NCBI RefSeq assembly: GCF_003350205.1
Contig: NZ_QLLC01000011.1
Location: 41,980 to 105,979 of the forward strand
Source: Brevundimonas bullata
Lineage (GTDB): Bacteria > Pseudomonadota > Alphaproteobacteria > Caulobacterales > Caulobacteraceae
DNA length: 64,000 nt
Direction of reading: 5' to 3'
Below, in pieces: positions 29,686 to 38,361 of the stretch. Each line of letters starts with the position of its first letter. The first letter of the stretch is position 1. The notes below the pieces were generated by a model, which saw only the letters and a list, made by a program, of their open reading frames with translations, had not been told where the DNA came from and did no database searches. The translations under genes were made by a program, and so were the position numbers.

Positions 29686-30030
29686 ATGGCCACCACCAAG
29701 GCTCGGGAAGACATCAAGAACGACCTGAAGACCCTCAAGGAGGATCTGAAGACCGGCGCGCGCGAGGAAACGCAGCGCCTGAAGGAAAAGGCCGCCGAAG
29801 CCGAAGCCCGCCTGCGCGAGCAGGGCGAGGAACTGCGCGAAAAGGCCCGCGGCTACTACGACGAGGCCCGCGTGCGCGGCCGTGAATATTACGACGACGC
29901 CGCCGAGCGCTTCGAAGAAGCCCAGCGCTACGTCGTCGAGCGCGTGCAGGAACGTCCGGTGCAGTCCACCGCCATTGCTCTGGGCGTCGGCTTCGTGCTG
30001 GGCCTGCTCATCGCCGGTCGTCGCCGCTGA
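29686..30030 (+). CDS. DUF883 / ElaB-YqjD-like membrane-anchored stress protein
   Basis: The 114-aa protein has a long, highly charged amphipathic helix (residues 5-90, KEDLKTGAREETQRLKEKAAEAEA and onward, likely coiled coil), then one membrane helix (about 94-110) and an RRR end, the layout of ElaB/YqjD/YgaM. In E. coli these are stress-induced inner-membrane proteins that can bind ribosomes. The ATG at 29686 is chosen over an upstream in-frame ATG that precedes the promoter. It shares one base with the next gene's start (TGATG). Confidence 0.85.
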   Translation: MATTKAREDIKNDLKTLKEDLKTGAREETQRLKEKAAEAEARLREQGEELREKARGYYDEARVRGREYYDDAAERFEEAQRYVVERVQERPVQSTAIALGVGFVLGLLIAGRRR

Positions 30031-30422
30031 TGTTCGGGCGGGGGCTCGTCAATCGCGCGGTCGCGACCTTCGTCGCCGCCGGCGCGGGTTTCGTGGCCAT
30101 GGTCGCCCTGGGGGCCACGGTCTATTATCTGCTGGCTCTGGTCGTCGTGCCTCTGGCGGCGGCGGCCATCACCTCGGCCCTCTTCGCGCTGATCGCCCTG
30201 ATCATCGCCCTGGTCTTCGTGCGCCGGGCGCAGGGCGAAGAGGACGAAGAGGACTATGAGCCGGAAGGCCTGGGCATGCGCGCCCTGCACCTGTTCCAGC
30301 AGCGCCCCGTGCTCGGCACGGTCGCGGCCCTGGCCGGCGGCTGGATCTTTCTGCGCAATCCAGCCCTGGCGACCATGGTGGCGGCGGCCTTTACTGAAAA
30401 AAGCCGTCCGCGCCGTCGATAA
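30030..30422 (+). CDS. Holin-like (YqjE-type) small membrane protein
   Basis: This 130-aa protein has two adjacent membrane helices (about 10-32 and 36-63), an acidic stretch [11 protein letters not shown], and another hydrophobic segment (about 93-118). The gene pair resembles the E. coli yqjD-yqjE arrangement. The start overlaps the previous stop by one base, showing coupling. Function is unknown. Confidence 0.78.
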   Translation: MFGRGLVNRAVATFVAAGAGFVAMVALGATVYYLLALVVVPLAAAAITSALFALIALIIALVFVRRAQGEEDEEDYEPEGLGMRALHLFQQRPVLGTVAALAGGWIFLRNPALATMVAAAFTEKSRPRRR

Positions 30423-30429
30423 AAAGAAC

Positions 30430-30454
30430 GGAACGGCCAAGCCTCCGGGGCGTT
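30430..30454 (+). promoter_or_regulatory. EcfG-type promoter for the DUF1328 gene
   Basis: GGAAC (30430-30434), a 16-base spacer and CGTT (30451-30454) lie 75 bases before the DUF1328 start and right after the holin-like gene. Confidence 0.8.
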
Positions 30455-30529
30455 GTTAAGTCAGGCGGAACGATCGACGGGAGGGGTCGATGGTTTTGCT
30501 CTCGTCAACAACGTTTCGGAGGGTCGTCC

Positions 30530-30706
30530 ATGCTTCGCTGGGCCATCATTTTCTTTATCGTCGCCTTGGTCGCTGCTGTTCTCGGCTTCGGCGGTATCTC
30601 GGGCATGTCGTTCGAAATCGCGAAATTCATCGCCATCATCGCCGTCATCCTGTTCGTGGTTTCGCTGGTCGTCGGCGGGATGCGCGGTCGCGGACCGCGA
30701 ATCTGA
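30530..30706 (+). CDS. DUF1328 (YtjA family) two-helix membrane protein
   Basis: This small gene encodes 58 aa and begins [19 protein letters not shown], with a second helix [18 protein letters not shown], which is the YtjA/DUF1328 pattern. GGAGG lies eight bases before the ATG. An EcfG-type promoter is upstream and a strong terminator follows 23 bases after the stop, so it is a one-gene unit. DUF1328 proteins are widespread and often stress-linked; their biochemical role is unknown. Confidence 0.88.
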   Translation: MLRWAIIFFIVALVAAVLGFGGISGMSFEIAKFIAIIAVILFVVSLVVGGMRGRGPRI

Positions 30707-30729
30707 CGCAGCCTTTCGGTTGCACAGGA

Positions 30730-30760
30730 AAAGGCCCCGGTTATCGCCGGGGCCTTTTTC
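30730..30760 (+). terminator. Rho-independent terminator after the DUF1328 gene
   Basis: The stem AAGGCCCCGG / CCGGGGCCTT has a short loop and a T5 run. It lies at the convergent junction with the metallophosphoesterase gene. Confidence 0.9.
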
Positions 30761-30771
30761 GTGCTTGGCCT

Positions 30772-31623
30772 TCAGGTGTCGGCGGCTTCCATCTCGCCTG
30801 GCGTGGCGGGATCGGGCGCCGTCTCGGCCCGGCGCGTGTCCTGACGACGCGGCAGACGCCAGGTCTGATGATCCTCAAACCTCTGCCCGGTCCAGGCCAC
30901 CGCCGTCACCACGATCTCGTGCGCATCCCAGTCGATGCGGTTGAAGCTCGGCGGCGCCCCGCGCTCACGGTGCGACAGGGTCCCGCAGCCGATGGCGTAG
31001 GAACAGCGATCCGACAGGTCGATGCCCAGCGCGAACGGCACATGGACATGGCCGGTGGTGATCAGGTCCACCCCGGCCTCGGCGAAGATCAGCGCCGCCT
31101 TGTCGCCGCGCTTGACCTCGCCGGTCATCGGCGCGCCGATCATCTCGATCAGCGGGTGGTGACAGGCCAGGATGCGCAGCGCCCCGATCGGCGCATGGCG
31201 CAGGGCCTCGGCGGCGCGCCGGGTCTGGTCCAGGTCGATGACCCCCTTTGACCAGTTGGGCCGCGCCTGCCATCCCCGCGCCGTGGTCACGCCGCGCACC
31301 ATCAGATTGTCCCGGCGGAACTCATGGTCGTGGGCCGGGTGGCCGGTCGCCCGCTCGAAGGCCCGCCACGGCCAGAACAGCCGCGCCATCACGTCCCAAT
31401 AGGGCACGTCGTGATTGCCCACGGTGACGAAGACCGGCTGCGGCATGGCCCGGATCCATTCGCCCGCCGCCGCGAACTCTGCGGGAAAGCCCTGCTGGGT
31501 GATGTCGCCGGTGATCAGCACCAGGTCGTGCGGCGTCGCGTGGGCGTAGTCGAGCGCGGCGGCGACGGCGTGAACATGCTCGCAACCGAAATGCACGTCC
31601 GAGAACTGGAGCACCCGCCCCAT
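30772..31623 (-). CDS. Calcineurin-like metallophosphoesterase
   Basis: The 283-aa protein has all five metal-ligand blocks: FSDVHFG (Asp9, His11), ITGDIT, VGNHDVPYWD, CHHPLIE and TGHVHVPFA. These belong to the 3',5'-cyclic-nucleotide/YfcE-like group of phosphoesterases, and the substrate is not determined. The last 30 residues are low-complexity. Its start shares one base with the stop of the diacylglycerol kinase gene (TGATG), so the two form one operon driven from the promoter at 32564. Confidence 0.9.
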   Translation of the reverse strand: MGRVLQFSDVHFGCEHVHAVAAALDYAHATPHDLVLITGDITQQGFPAEFAAAGEWIRAMPQPVFVTVGNHDVPYWDVMARLFWPWRAFERATGHPAHDHEFRRDNLMVRGVTTARGWQARPNWSKGVIDLDQTRRAAEALRHAPIGALRILACHHPLIEMIGAPMTGEVKRGDKAALIFAEAGVDLITTGHVHVPFALGIDLSDRCSYAIGCGTLSHRERGAPPSFNRIDWDAHEIVVTAVAWTGQRFEDHQTWRLPRRQDTRRAETAPDPATPGEMEAADT

Positions 31624-32555
31624 CAGAGGCTGTCTTCCGCCGCCGGGGGCAGGGGGACCAGGGCCATGAAGGCCCGAGGCAAGAAGCCGATGCTGGCGTT
31701 GCGCCCCAGTAGCATGGGCTCGCCGTCGATCACCGCCGGGATTTTCGAGCGGGCGGAAACCGTGATCCAGCGCGCCGCCTGTGTGGTCACATTGGGATCA
31801 TGACGCCAGTCGTCGAACAGGGCGTGGGCCGCCAGTCTGAAGGCCTGGGCCGCATCGGCGGTGTTCATCGCGGCGGCTTCCAGACCCACGGGCTCGTCCA
31901 TGGCCTTGGAAATCATCGGACTGATCAACACCAGGGCCTCGGCCCGACGCTTGGCCCCGCCGTCCAGGCTGAAGCGGATATGGCCGCTGAAGGCGCGGTT
32001 CAACGCCCGGCGGCTATAGAGCCACGCCAGCTTCAGCTTGCCGGTGCGCATCGCCTCGCGCGCCGGCGCCCACAGTGCGGGCGCCCCCAGGATGGCCGCG
32101 CAATAGAAGGCCTCGCCCTCGACCACCCCGCCCGATACGGCCTGCGGCGCGCCCTCTTCCAGCGCGCGTTTGAGCGCCAGCTTCCAGTCGCCTGTGCCGT
32201 ACAGGGCCTTGGGCAGCATGTTCATGGTCCCGCCCGGCAGGGGCGCGATCAGCGGTCCCTTGGCGCCCGCTCGGGTCGCCACCGACCGCGCGGTGCCGTC
32301 GCCGGCCAGGACGAACAGCACGTCCGGCTTGGACGCCAGGGCTTCACCGATCTGATCCTTGATCCGGGGGCCTTCCAGCGTGACGACGGTCGCCTCGAGC
32401 GGATAGGTCGACAGAATGGCTTCGGCCTCGGCGGCGGCCTGGGGCCCGACGCCGCCGGACAGCGGATTGACCAGAATCGTCACCCTCTTCATTGCGACAT
32501 GAGGGCTGAGGCGTGGCGTTGCAGAAGGCTCGGCAGGCGCGGTGGCGTCGGTCAT
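31623..32555 (-). CDS. Diacylglycerol/lipid kinase family protein
   Basis: The 310-aa protein has the DAGK catalytic domain: ILVNPLSGG (27-35), AGDGTA (84-89, nucleotide loop) and PLPGGTMNM (105-113). A C-terminal beta-sandwich with IDGEPML follows. Such enzymes phosphorylate diacylglycerol, sphingoid or related lipids at the membrane. An EcfG-type promoter lies so close to the ATG that transcription should begin at about the start codon. Otherwise the true start is the internal Met22, which immediately precedes the conserved KRVTILVN. Confidence 0.88.
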   Translation of the reverse strand: MTDATAPAEPSATPRLSPHVAMKRVTILVNPLSGGVGPQAAAEAEAILSTYPLEATVVTLEGPRIKDQIGEALASKPDVLFVLAGDGTARSVATRAGAKGPLIAPLPGGTMNMLPKALYGTGDWKLALKRALEEGAPQAVSGGVVEGEAFYCAAILGAPALWAPAREAMRTGKLKLAWLYSRRALNRAFSGHIRFSLDGGAKRRAEALVLISPMISKAMDEPVGLEAAAMNTADAAQAFRLAAHALFDDWRHDPNVTTQAARWITVSARSKIPAVIDGEPMLLGRNASIGFLPRAFMALVPLPPAAEDSL

Positions 32556-32563
32556 GGGCGGCG

Positions 32564-32589
32564 AACGCCTCGTTTCACGGCCCGGTTCC
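32564..32589 (-). promoter_or_regulatory. EcfG-type promoter for the lipid kinase/phosphoesterase operon
   Basis: On the minus strand GGAAC (32589-32585), a 17-base spacer and CGTT (32567-32564) match the EcfG consensus. The annotated ATG is at 32555, so the transcript may be leaderless. Confidence 0.75.
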
Positions 32590-32641
32590 GTCCAACCCGG
32601 GCTCTTCGAACAAAATAATGCAAAGCTTGGTCCTTGGCCTC

Positions 32642-32666
32642 GGAACCGTCGCCTTTGCCCTGCGTT
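32642..32666 (+). promoter_or_regulatory. EcfG-type promoter for the glycine-zipper lipoprotein gene
   Basis: GGAAC (32642-32646), a 16-base spacer and CGTT (32663-32666) lie 43 bases upstream of the ATG at 32710. Confidence 0.8.
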
Positions 32667-32709
32667 CTGTGGACTTCAGGGGAGCCCCCTCGGGATGAAG
32701 GACAGATCC

Positions 32710-33060
32710 ATGAACAAGGCGATTATCGCCATCGCCGGCGCCGGCCTTCTGGTCACCGCCTGCGCCAGTGACCCGTACTACGGCGGCGGCAACAACGACC
32801 AGGCCGTGCGCCAAGGCGCCATCGGCGCCGGCATCGGCGCGGTCGCCGGCGCCATCATCGGCAACAACGTCGGCGGCGGCAATGCCGCCACCGGCGCCGC
32901 CATCGGCGCTCTCGCCGGCGGCGCTGCGGGCGCCATCCGCGGCTCCAACTCGGACCGCAACAACCAGCAGCGTTACCGCGACAACCAAGGCCGTTATTAC
33001 TACTGCTACGATAACCGCCAGACCGAGTGTTACTGGGAGAACGGCCAGCGCCGCTACTAA
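32710..33060 (+). CDS. Glycine-zipper lipoprotein
   Basis: The 116-aa protein has a lipobox (LLVTAC, Cys about 18). A double glycine zipper follows, AIGAGIGAVAGAIIGNNVG and GAAIGALAGGAAGAI (about 38-76), then a Tyr/Arg/Asn-rich tail ending in YCYDNRQTECYWENG. It resembles the 17-kDa surface antigen/YmgG-type outer-membrane lipoproteins. The ATG at 32710 is chosen because it begins the lipoprotein signal. It has its own EcfG-type promoter and a terminator after it. Confidence 0.87.
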   Translation: MNKAIIAIAGAGLLVTACASDPYYGGGNNDQAVRQGAIGAGIGAVAGAIIGNNVGGGNAATGAAIGALAGGAAGAIRGSNSDRNNQQRYRDNQGRYYYCYDNRQTECYWENGQRRY

Positions 33061-33097
33061 GGCGACTGGCGCCCGGAGGTTTTTCGGGTCAGGTTCA

Positions 33098-33131
33098 AGG
33101 GGCGGTCCGTTAGCGCGGGCCGCCCTTTTTT
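33098..33131 (+). terminator. Rho-independent terminator after the glycine-zipper gene
   Basis: A GC-rich stem (GGGGCGG / CCGCCC with one internal imperfection) is followed by six T. Confidence 0.78.
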
Positions 33132-33185
33132 CTTGCTGCGTCTGTTTTTGCGCCCGGGGCTGGGCGTTGTTCTGAGGGCTGAATA

Positions 33186-33644
33186 ATGAAAACGATCCTC
33201 CCTGTTGTCGCCGCTGGACTGACCCTGACGCTGCTGGCCGGCTGCGCCGCACCCGGCGTCTACAAGACGCGCAGCGATCTCGTCAGCAATCCCGCCGCCT
33301 GCGGCGCCAAGCGGTTCGAGGTCTATTTCGATCAGGACCAGGCCCGCCTGACCAACGCCGCGCGCGAGGCCATCAGCCTGACCGCCACCCAGCTTCAGGG
33401 CTGCGACGTCACCAAGGTTCAGGTCCTGGGCCTGGCCGACGCCCGCAGCGGCACGGCGGCGGCCAATCAGACCCTGTCTGAACAGCGCGCCCGTTCGGTG
33501 GCCGAGGCTCTGACCGTGGTCGGCCTGCCCGCCCCCGCCTTCGAAGTCACCGGCGCCGGCGCCGAGGGCGCCAAGGTCAATGGCGTCAACGACCCCTTGC
33601 GTCGCCGCACCGAGGTGGTGATCGAGGCTCAACCCCGGCGCTAA
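33186..33644 (+). CDS. OmpA-like peptidoglycan-associated lipoprotein
   Basis: The 152-aa protein has a lipobox (LLAGC, Cys about 20) and then an OmpA-like domain. The domain has an FEVYFDQDQARLT strand, QVLGLADARSGTAAANQTLSEQRARSVAEAL in place of the usual HTD-xxG-xxxYN-xLSxxRA, and a closing NDPLRRRTEVVI. The Asp and Arg that bind diaminopimelate are retained in part (ADARSG, LRRRTEV). It probably tethers the envelope to peptidoglycan. No clear promoter motif was seen. Confidence 0.85.
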   Translation: MKTILPVVAAGLTLTLLAGCAAPGVYKTRSDLVSNPAACGAKRFEVYFDQDQARLTNAAREAISLTATQLQGCDVTKVQVLGLADARSGTAAANQTLSEQRARSVAEALTVVGLPAPAFEVTGAGAEGAKVNGVNDPLRRRTEVVIEAQPRR

Positions 33645-33799
33645 CCCGTGAACGCGGAGACGAACTCGGTTCCCTTTTCTCCCCCTCGGGACAAGCTGGG
33701 CCGAGACCTTGATGCGGCCTGGGGTCGCGGGACGGTGGCTGTCAGGACGCGCGGCGGTTAAGGTCTCGGTCCGTTCTCAACCGCCTGGTCCTCCGCCCC

Positions 33800-35995
33800 T
33801 TGCGCCTGCTCGCCGCCCTCCTCGTCTGGCTGACCTTCGCCGCCTCGGCCGCTGCTGCGCCCTCCGCCCTGGACGAAGCCCTCAAGGCGGGCGCCGCCGG
33901 CCCGTCCGCCGGGCCGCAACGCACCGAGCGGATCGAGGCTGAACTGGTCCCGATGAGCGCCTGGGCCGCCCCCGGCTCGACCGCTATCGTCGCCGTACGC
34001 CAGAAGATTCAGCCCGGCTGGCACACCTATTGGCGCAACCAGGGGGATTCCGGCGGCCCCACCACCCTGGACTGGACCCTGCCTGCCGGGGTCAAGGCCG
34101 GCCAGATCGTCTGGCCCCTGCCCGAGCGTCAACGCCTGCAAGGCCTGATGAACTACGGCTATTCCGACGCCGTCTTCCTGCCTGTTCCCGTCGATATCCC
34201 CGCCGACGCTCGCCCCGGCCAGACGCTGCGGCTCAAGGTCGTCGCCCACGTCTTCGTCTGCAGCGACCAGATGTGCGTGCCCGAAGACCTCGATCTGGCT
34301 CTGGACCTCCAGGTTCAGGACGGCGCCGCCCCGCTGGACCCGCGCCATGGCGCGGCCATCCAGTCCGTCATCCAGTCGGCCCCGCGTCCCGCCGGGATCG
34401 AGGCCCGCGCCCAGTTCACGGACGGCCAGTTGACCCTGACCGCGACTGGCGGACCGCTTGCCGAGATCGGGACCGGCGCCGCGCCGACATGGGCCTATTT
34501 CTTCCCCTTCGAAGGCGGCGTCATCGACCACGCCGCCGTCCAGACCGGCCAGCGCGGCCCGGACGGCCTGACCCTGTCCGTCGCCGCCGGACGCGGCCTG
34601 TCCGCCGAGGGCCTGACGGGACCGATCGCCGGCGTCCTCGCCACCAACCTCGGCGCCTGGGAAATCTCCGCAACGCCCGGCCCGGCTCTGCCGGGCGCGA
34701 CCGGCGCCGGCGCCCTAACCAGCGGCGAAACCCCGGCCCAGGCCCCGGTCGATCTGGCCGCCTTTGCTCAGGCCGCCCTGTTCGCCCTGCTCGGCGGCCT
34801 GATCCTCAACCTCATGCCCTGCGTCTTCCCGATTCTGGCGATGAAGGCGGCGGCGCTCAGCCGCTCGGCGCATCATCCCGGCGAGGCGCGCCGCGACGGC
34901 CTGGCCTTCCTGGTCGGCGTGCTGACGACCTTCCTGATCCTGGCCGGCGCGCTGCTGGCCCTGCGCGCCGGAGGTCAGGCCCTGGGCTGGGGCTTCCAGC
35001 TGCAGTCGCCGGGCGTGGTCGCCGGTCTGGCCCTGCTGATGCTGGCCGTGGCGTTGAATCTGTCGGGCGTCTTCCACATCGGCGCGGGCCTGCAAGGCGC
35101 CGGCTCGGGGCCGATGTCGCGTCTGCCCGGCGCGCTCGGCGCCTTCTTCACCGGGGTTCTGGCCGTGGTCGTGGCCGCGCCCTGCACCGCCCCCTTCATG
35201 GCCTTTGCGCTCGGCGCCGCCCTGCTGATGCCCTGGCCCATGGCCCTGGCGGTCTTCCTCATGCTGGGCTTCGGCCTGGCCCTGCCCTACGTCCTGATCA
35301 GCCTCAGTCCCCGCTTGCTGGCCCGCCTGCCGCGCCCCGGCCCGTGGATGGAGGGCCTCCGAAACCTTCTGGCCTTCCCCATGTACGGCGCCGCCCTGTG
35401 GCTGGTCTGGGTCTTCGCCCGCCAGACCGGCGGCGACGCCCTGGCGCTTCTGTTCGCCGCCGGCCTGATGCTGGCGCTGGGCCTGTGGCTGGCCGGGCGC
35501 TTCGAGGCCGCGCGCATCCTTGGCCAAGGCGGTCTTCTGCCGGGTCTCGCCGCGCTGGGCGTGCTGGTTCTGGCCCTCGGCCTCGCCGGGATCGCCGCCC
35601 GCAGCGCCCCGCGCGCGGGTCCCGCTTCAACCGAACCTTCCGGCCCCCTGGCCTCGCAACCCTGGTCGCCCGAGGCGGTGCAGACGGCCCTGGCCGAGGG
35701 CCGTCCGGTCCTGGTCAACTTCACCGCCGACTGGTGCGTCACCTGCAAGATCAACGAGAGCACGGCCCTGAGCTCGCGCCGCACCGCCGAGACGTTGAAG
35801 GCCCACGACGCCGTCTATCTGGTCGCCGACTGGACCCGCCGCGACGACGCCATCACCGCGGAACTGGAGCGCCACGGCCGCTCGGGCGTGCCGCTCTACC
35901 TCCTCTATACGCCCGGTCAGCCTGAGCCGCGCATCCTGCCGCAACTGCTGACCGAAGGCCTGATCATCGACGCCCTTGGCGCCGCGAAGGACTGA
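33800..35995 (+). CDS. dsbD: DsbD/ScsB-family thiol:disulfide interchange protein
   Basis: The protein carries electrons from cytoplasmic thioredoxin to the periplasm. The 731-aa product has a signal peptide (1-20), a periplasmic N-terminal domain with a cysteine pair (Cys154, Cys159 in CSDQMC), a membrane domain with paired Cys-Pro motifs MPCVFP and APCTAP in about eight helices, and a C-terminal thioredoxin domain with WCVTC (Cys646/649). The start codon appears to be TTG at 33800: no in-frame ATG or GTG upstream gives a signal peptide, and no clear Shine-Dalgarno is seen. Confidence 0.93.
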   Translation: MRLLAALLVWLTFAASAAAAPSALDEALKAGAAGPSAGPQRTERIEAELVPMSAWAAPGSTAIVAVRQKIQPGWHTYWRNQGDSGGPTTLDWTLPAGVKAGQIVWPLPERQRLQGLMNYGYSDAVFLPVPVDIPADARPGQTLRLKVVAHVFVCSDQMCVPEDLDLALDLQVQDGAAPLDPRHGAAIQSVIQSAPRPAGIEARAQFTDGQLTLTATGGPLAEIGTGAAPTWAYFFPFEGGVIDHAAVQTGQRGPDGLTLSVAAGRGLSAEGLTGPIAGVLATNLGAWEISATPGPALPGATGAGALTSGETPAQAPVDLAAFAQAALFALLGGLILNLMPCVFPILAMKAAALSRSAHHPGEARRDGLAFLVGVLTTFLILAGALLALRAGGQALGWGFQLQSPGVVAGLALLMLAVALNLSGVFHIGAGLQGAGSGPMSRLPGALGAFFTGVLAVVVAAPCTAPFMAFALGAALLMPWPMALAVFLMLGFGLALPYVLISLSPRLLARLPRPGPWMEGLRNLLAFPMYGAALWLVWVFARQTGGDALALLFAAGLMLALGLWLAGRFEAARILGQGGLLPGLAALGVLVLALGLAGIAARSAPRAGPASTEPSGPLASQPWSPEAVQTALAEGRPVLVNFTADWCVTCKINESTALSSRRTAETLKAHDAVYLVADWTRRDDAITAELERHGRSGVPLYLLYTPGQPEPRILPQLLTEGLIIDALGAAKD

Positions 35996-36051
35996 GCCAG
36001 CCGAGGCGTCTTGGGCGTTCCCCTCTCCGCTCCGCTGACGATAGGGGAGCG

Positions 36052-36081
36052 GGCCTCAAGTAGCCCGAAGGGCGATAGGCC
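36052..36081. repeat. 30-bp hairpin repeat, copy B
   Basis: This is an exact 30-base reverse complement of copy C at 54498-54527 and one base different from copy A at 8628-8657. Outer GGCCT/AGGCC arms enclose a GCCCGAAGGGC stem. Confidence 0.9.
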
Positions 36082-36085
36082 TCCC

Positions 36086-36129
36086 TAAGAAAGCCTAAGC
36101 CTGCTGTCTTTCAGACAGCCGGCTTAGGC
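36086..36129 (-). terminator. Hairpin terminator overlapping the end of the 36111 gene
   Basis: Long arms, GCCTAAGCC-TGCTGTC / GACAGCC-GGCTTAGGC, flank a TTTCA loop. The minus-strand side is followed by a short T-rich tract. The stem includes the last codons of the gene. Confidence 0.6.
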
Positions 36130-36587
36130 GGCGCGGTGATGACCTCGACGTTGTCGTTCAGCAGATAGGCCAGTTCTTCCAGCGCGACCTTGCGCTCGGC
36201 GGCGTTGGGGGCGGCTTCGACGGCGGCGACCTTCTTGAGCATGTCTTCCGAGATGCCGCGCAGGATGCATTTCAGGTCGTTATCCGTGCCGCGTTCCTTC
36301 AGCACCAGGTGGCCCTGAAGATCGCGCGCGGCCAGGTCCGCCGCCTGGGCCTTGAAGCCCGTGAAGGCGGCGCCGGTCAGGAAGCCCTCGGCCTCGGCCT
36401 CGCCCGAGGCGATCCAGCCGTCGACGATGACTTTCAGCGAGCCGGAGCGCGTCACCAGGTCGGCGAACAAGGGCTCGTGCGCCACCGAGACGGGGGCGTC
36501 GGCGGCGACCGGCGCCACGGCTGCGGCTTCGGCCACGGACGGATCGCTGAGCATCAGCACGGCGGCGAGGATAATTCCGCAGGACAT
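36111..36587 (-). CDS. Hypothetical exported protein
   Basis: The 158-aa product has a hydrophobic N-terminus with Cys3 and a cleavable-looking signal (to about residue 20), then Ala/Val-rich sequence and a soluble helical region containing LKVIVDGWIASGEAEAEGFL and KCILRGISEDMLKKV. I do not recognise a family. GAAGGGA precedes the ATG; an upstream in-frame start would disrupt the signal. It stands alone between dsbD and pgi, with its own hairpin terminator. Confidence 0.7.
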   Translation of the reverse strand: MSCGIILAAVLMLSDPSVAEAAAVAPVAADAPVSVAHEPLFADLVTRSGSLKVIVDGWIASGEAEAEGFLTGAAFTGFKAQAADLAARDLQGHLVLKERGTDNDLKCILRGISEDMLKKVAAVEAAPNAAERKVALEELAYLLNDNVEVITAPPKPAV

Positions 36588-36742
36588 GGGGCATCCCTTC
36601 ACTGGGGGCCGGGTCAGGAATCCCGCGTGGAAACCCATGTTGACCCGGTCATTGATTGAACTCTTCTCGGCCTGAGCCGTAAACAGGGGCTTGCAAGCGC
36701 CGTACCAGCCCTGTTCGGGACGGTCGGAACGGGGAGACGCTG

Positions 36743-38347
36743 ATGCCGCACGCCGCCTGGACCGAACTGGAAGCCGTCGCCCGCCGCGACGCCGACGCCT
36801 GCATCCTCGACCAGTTCGCCGCCGATCCCGACCGCCTATCGCGCATGACGGTGGACGCCGCCGGCCTGCATCTGGACCTGTCCAAGCAGAGCTGGACCCG
36901 CGCCGGCTTCGACGTCGCCCTGGCCCTGGCCCGCGCCGCTGACATCGAAGGCCGTCGCGCCGCCCTGTTCGGCGGCGAGGCGATCAATTCCACCGAGGGC
37001 CGCGCCGTCCTCCACCCCGCCCTTCGCGCCCCCGCGGGGGCCGATTTCCACGCCTTGGGCGACGCCGTCTCGGCCGAGGTGGAGGCCGTACGTGATCAGA
37101 TGCGCGACTACGCCCACGCCGTCCGGTCCAGCATCGAGACGGGCGCGACCGGCCGCGCGTTCAAGGCCGTGGTTCATATCGGGATCGGCGGATCAGACCT
37201 GGGCCCGCGCCTCATCTGGGACGCCCTGCGCCCGCTCGACCCGGCCATCGACGTCCGCTTCGTCGCCAATGTCGATCCGCGCGACATGGCCGAGGCCCTG
37301 ATCGGGCTGGACCCGGAAACCACCCTGGTCGTCGTCGTCTCCAAGACCTTCACCACCCAGGAGACCCTGGCCAACGCCGAGGTCGCCAAGGCCTGGCTGG
37401 CCGCCGCCCTGCCTGCTGAGGGCATGGATCGCCACTTCATCGGCGTCACCGCCGCGCCGGAGCGCGCAGCCGCCTTCGGCTGCGGTCGTGTGTTCGGCTT
37501 CAGCGACTGGGTCGGCGGCCGCTACTCCCTGTGGTCGGCGGTCAGCCTGTCCTGCGTCATCGGCCTGGGCTGGGACGTCTTCCAGGCCTTCCTCGACGGC
37601 GCCGCCGAACTGGACCGGCACTTCCTTGAGGCTCCGCTGGAGGCCAACGCCCCCGTCCTGCTGGCCCTGGCCCAGATCTACAATGTCGACGGCCTTCGCC
37701 GCCCCGCCCGCACTGTCGCTCCCTACGCCCACGGCCTGCGCCGCCTGCCTGCCTTCCTGCAGCAGCTGGAGATGGAGTCGAACGGCAAGCGGGTGCGCCG
37801 CGACGGCGCGCCCGTCGGTCGTCCGACCTGCCCCGTCGTCTTCGGCGAACCCGGCACCAACGGCCAGCATGCCTTCTTCCAGCAGATCCATCAGGGACCG
37901 CAGGTGGTCCCGGCCGAGTTCGTCATCGTCGCCTCCACGGACGGACAGACCTCGGAAAGCCCCCTCTGGTCCAACGCCCTGGCCCAGGGTCAGGCCCTGA
38001 TGCAGGGCAAGACCGAGGCCCAGGCCCATGCCGAACTGATCGCCTCAGGCGCGTCGGAGGCCGAGGCCGACCGCCTGGCCCCGCACAAGACCTTCCCCGG
38101 CAACCGCCCCTCGACCGCCATCCTGATGGACCGGCTGACGCCCCAGACCCTGGGCGCCCTGATCGCCCTCTATGAGCACAAGACCTTCGTCGAGGGCGTG
38201 ATCTGGGACATCAACAGCTTCGACCAGTGGGGCGTCGAACTGGGCAAGGTCCTGGCCAAGGCGGTGCTCAAGGACGTGGCCGCAGGCGCCCCCTCCCCCG
38301 ACCTGGATCCCTCGACGGCGGCCCTGCTGACCCGGCTGCTCGCTTGA
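36743..38347 (+). CDS. pgi: Glucose-6-phosphate isomerase
   Basis: It interconverts glucose-6-phosphate and fructose-6-phosphate. The 534-aa protein has the sugar-binding IGIGGSDLGPRL, VVSKTFTTQETLANA, VGGRYSLWSA, the catalytic region GEPGTNGQHAFFQ, and the second signature near the C-terminus (IWDINSFDQWGVELGK). GGGGAGACGCTG precedes the ATG. It is complete and of normal length. Confidence 0.97.
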   Translation: MPHAAWTELEAVARRDADACILDQFAADPDRLSRMTVDAAGLHLDLSKQSWTRAGFDVALALARAADIEGRRAALFGGEAINSTEGRAVLHPALRAPAGADFHALGDAVSAEVEAVRDQMRDYAHAVRSSIETGATGRAFKAVVHIGIGGSDLGPRLIWDALRPLDPAIDVRFVANVDPRDMAEALIGLDPETTLVVVVSKTFTTQETLANAEVAKAWLAAALPAEGMDRHFIGVTAAPERAAAFGCGRVFGFSDWVGGRYSLWSAVSLSCVIGLGWDVFQAFLDGAAELDRHFLEAPLEANAPVLLALAQIYNVDGLRRPARTVAPYAHGLRRLPAFLQQLEMESNGKRVRRDGAPVGRPTCPVVFGEPGTNGQHAFFQQIHQGPQVVPAEFVIVASTDGQTSESPLWSNALAQGQALMQGKTEAQAHAELIASGASEAEADRLAPHKTFPGNRPSTAILMDRLTPQTLGALIALYEHKTFVEGVIWDINSFDQWGVELGKVLAKAVLKDVAAGAPSPDLDPSTAALLTRLLA

Positions 38348-38361
38348 TCGCCATTCGCAGC

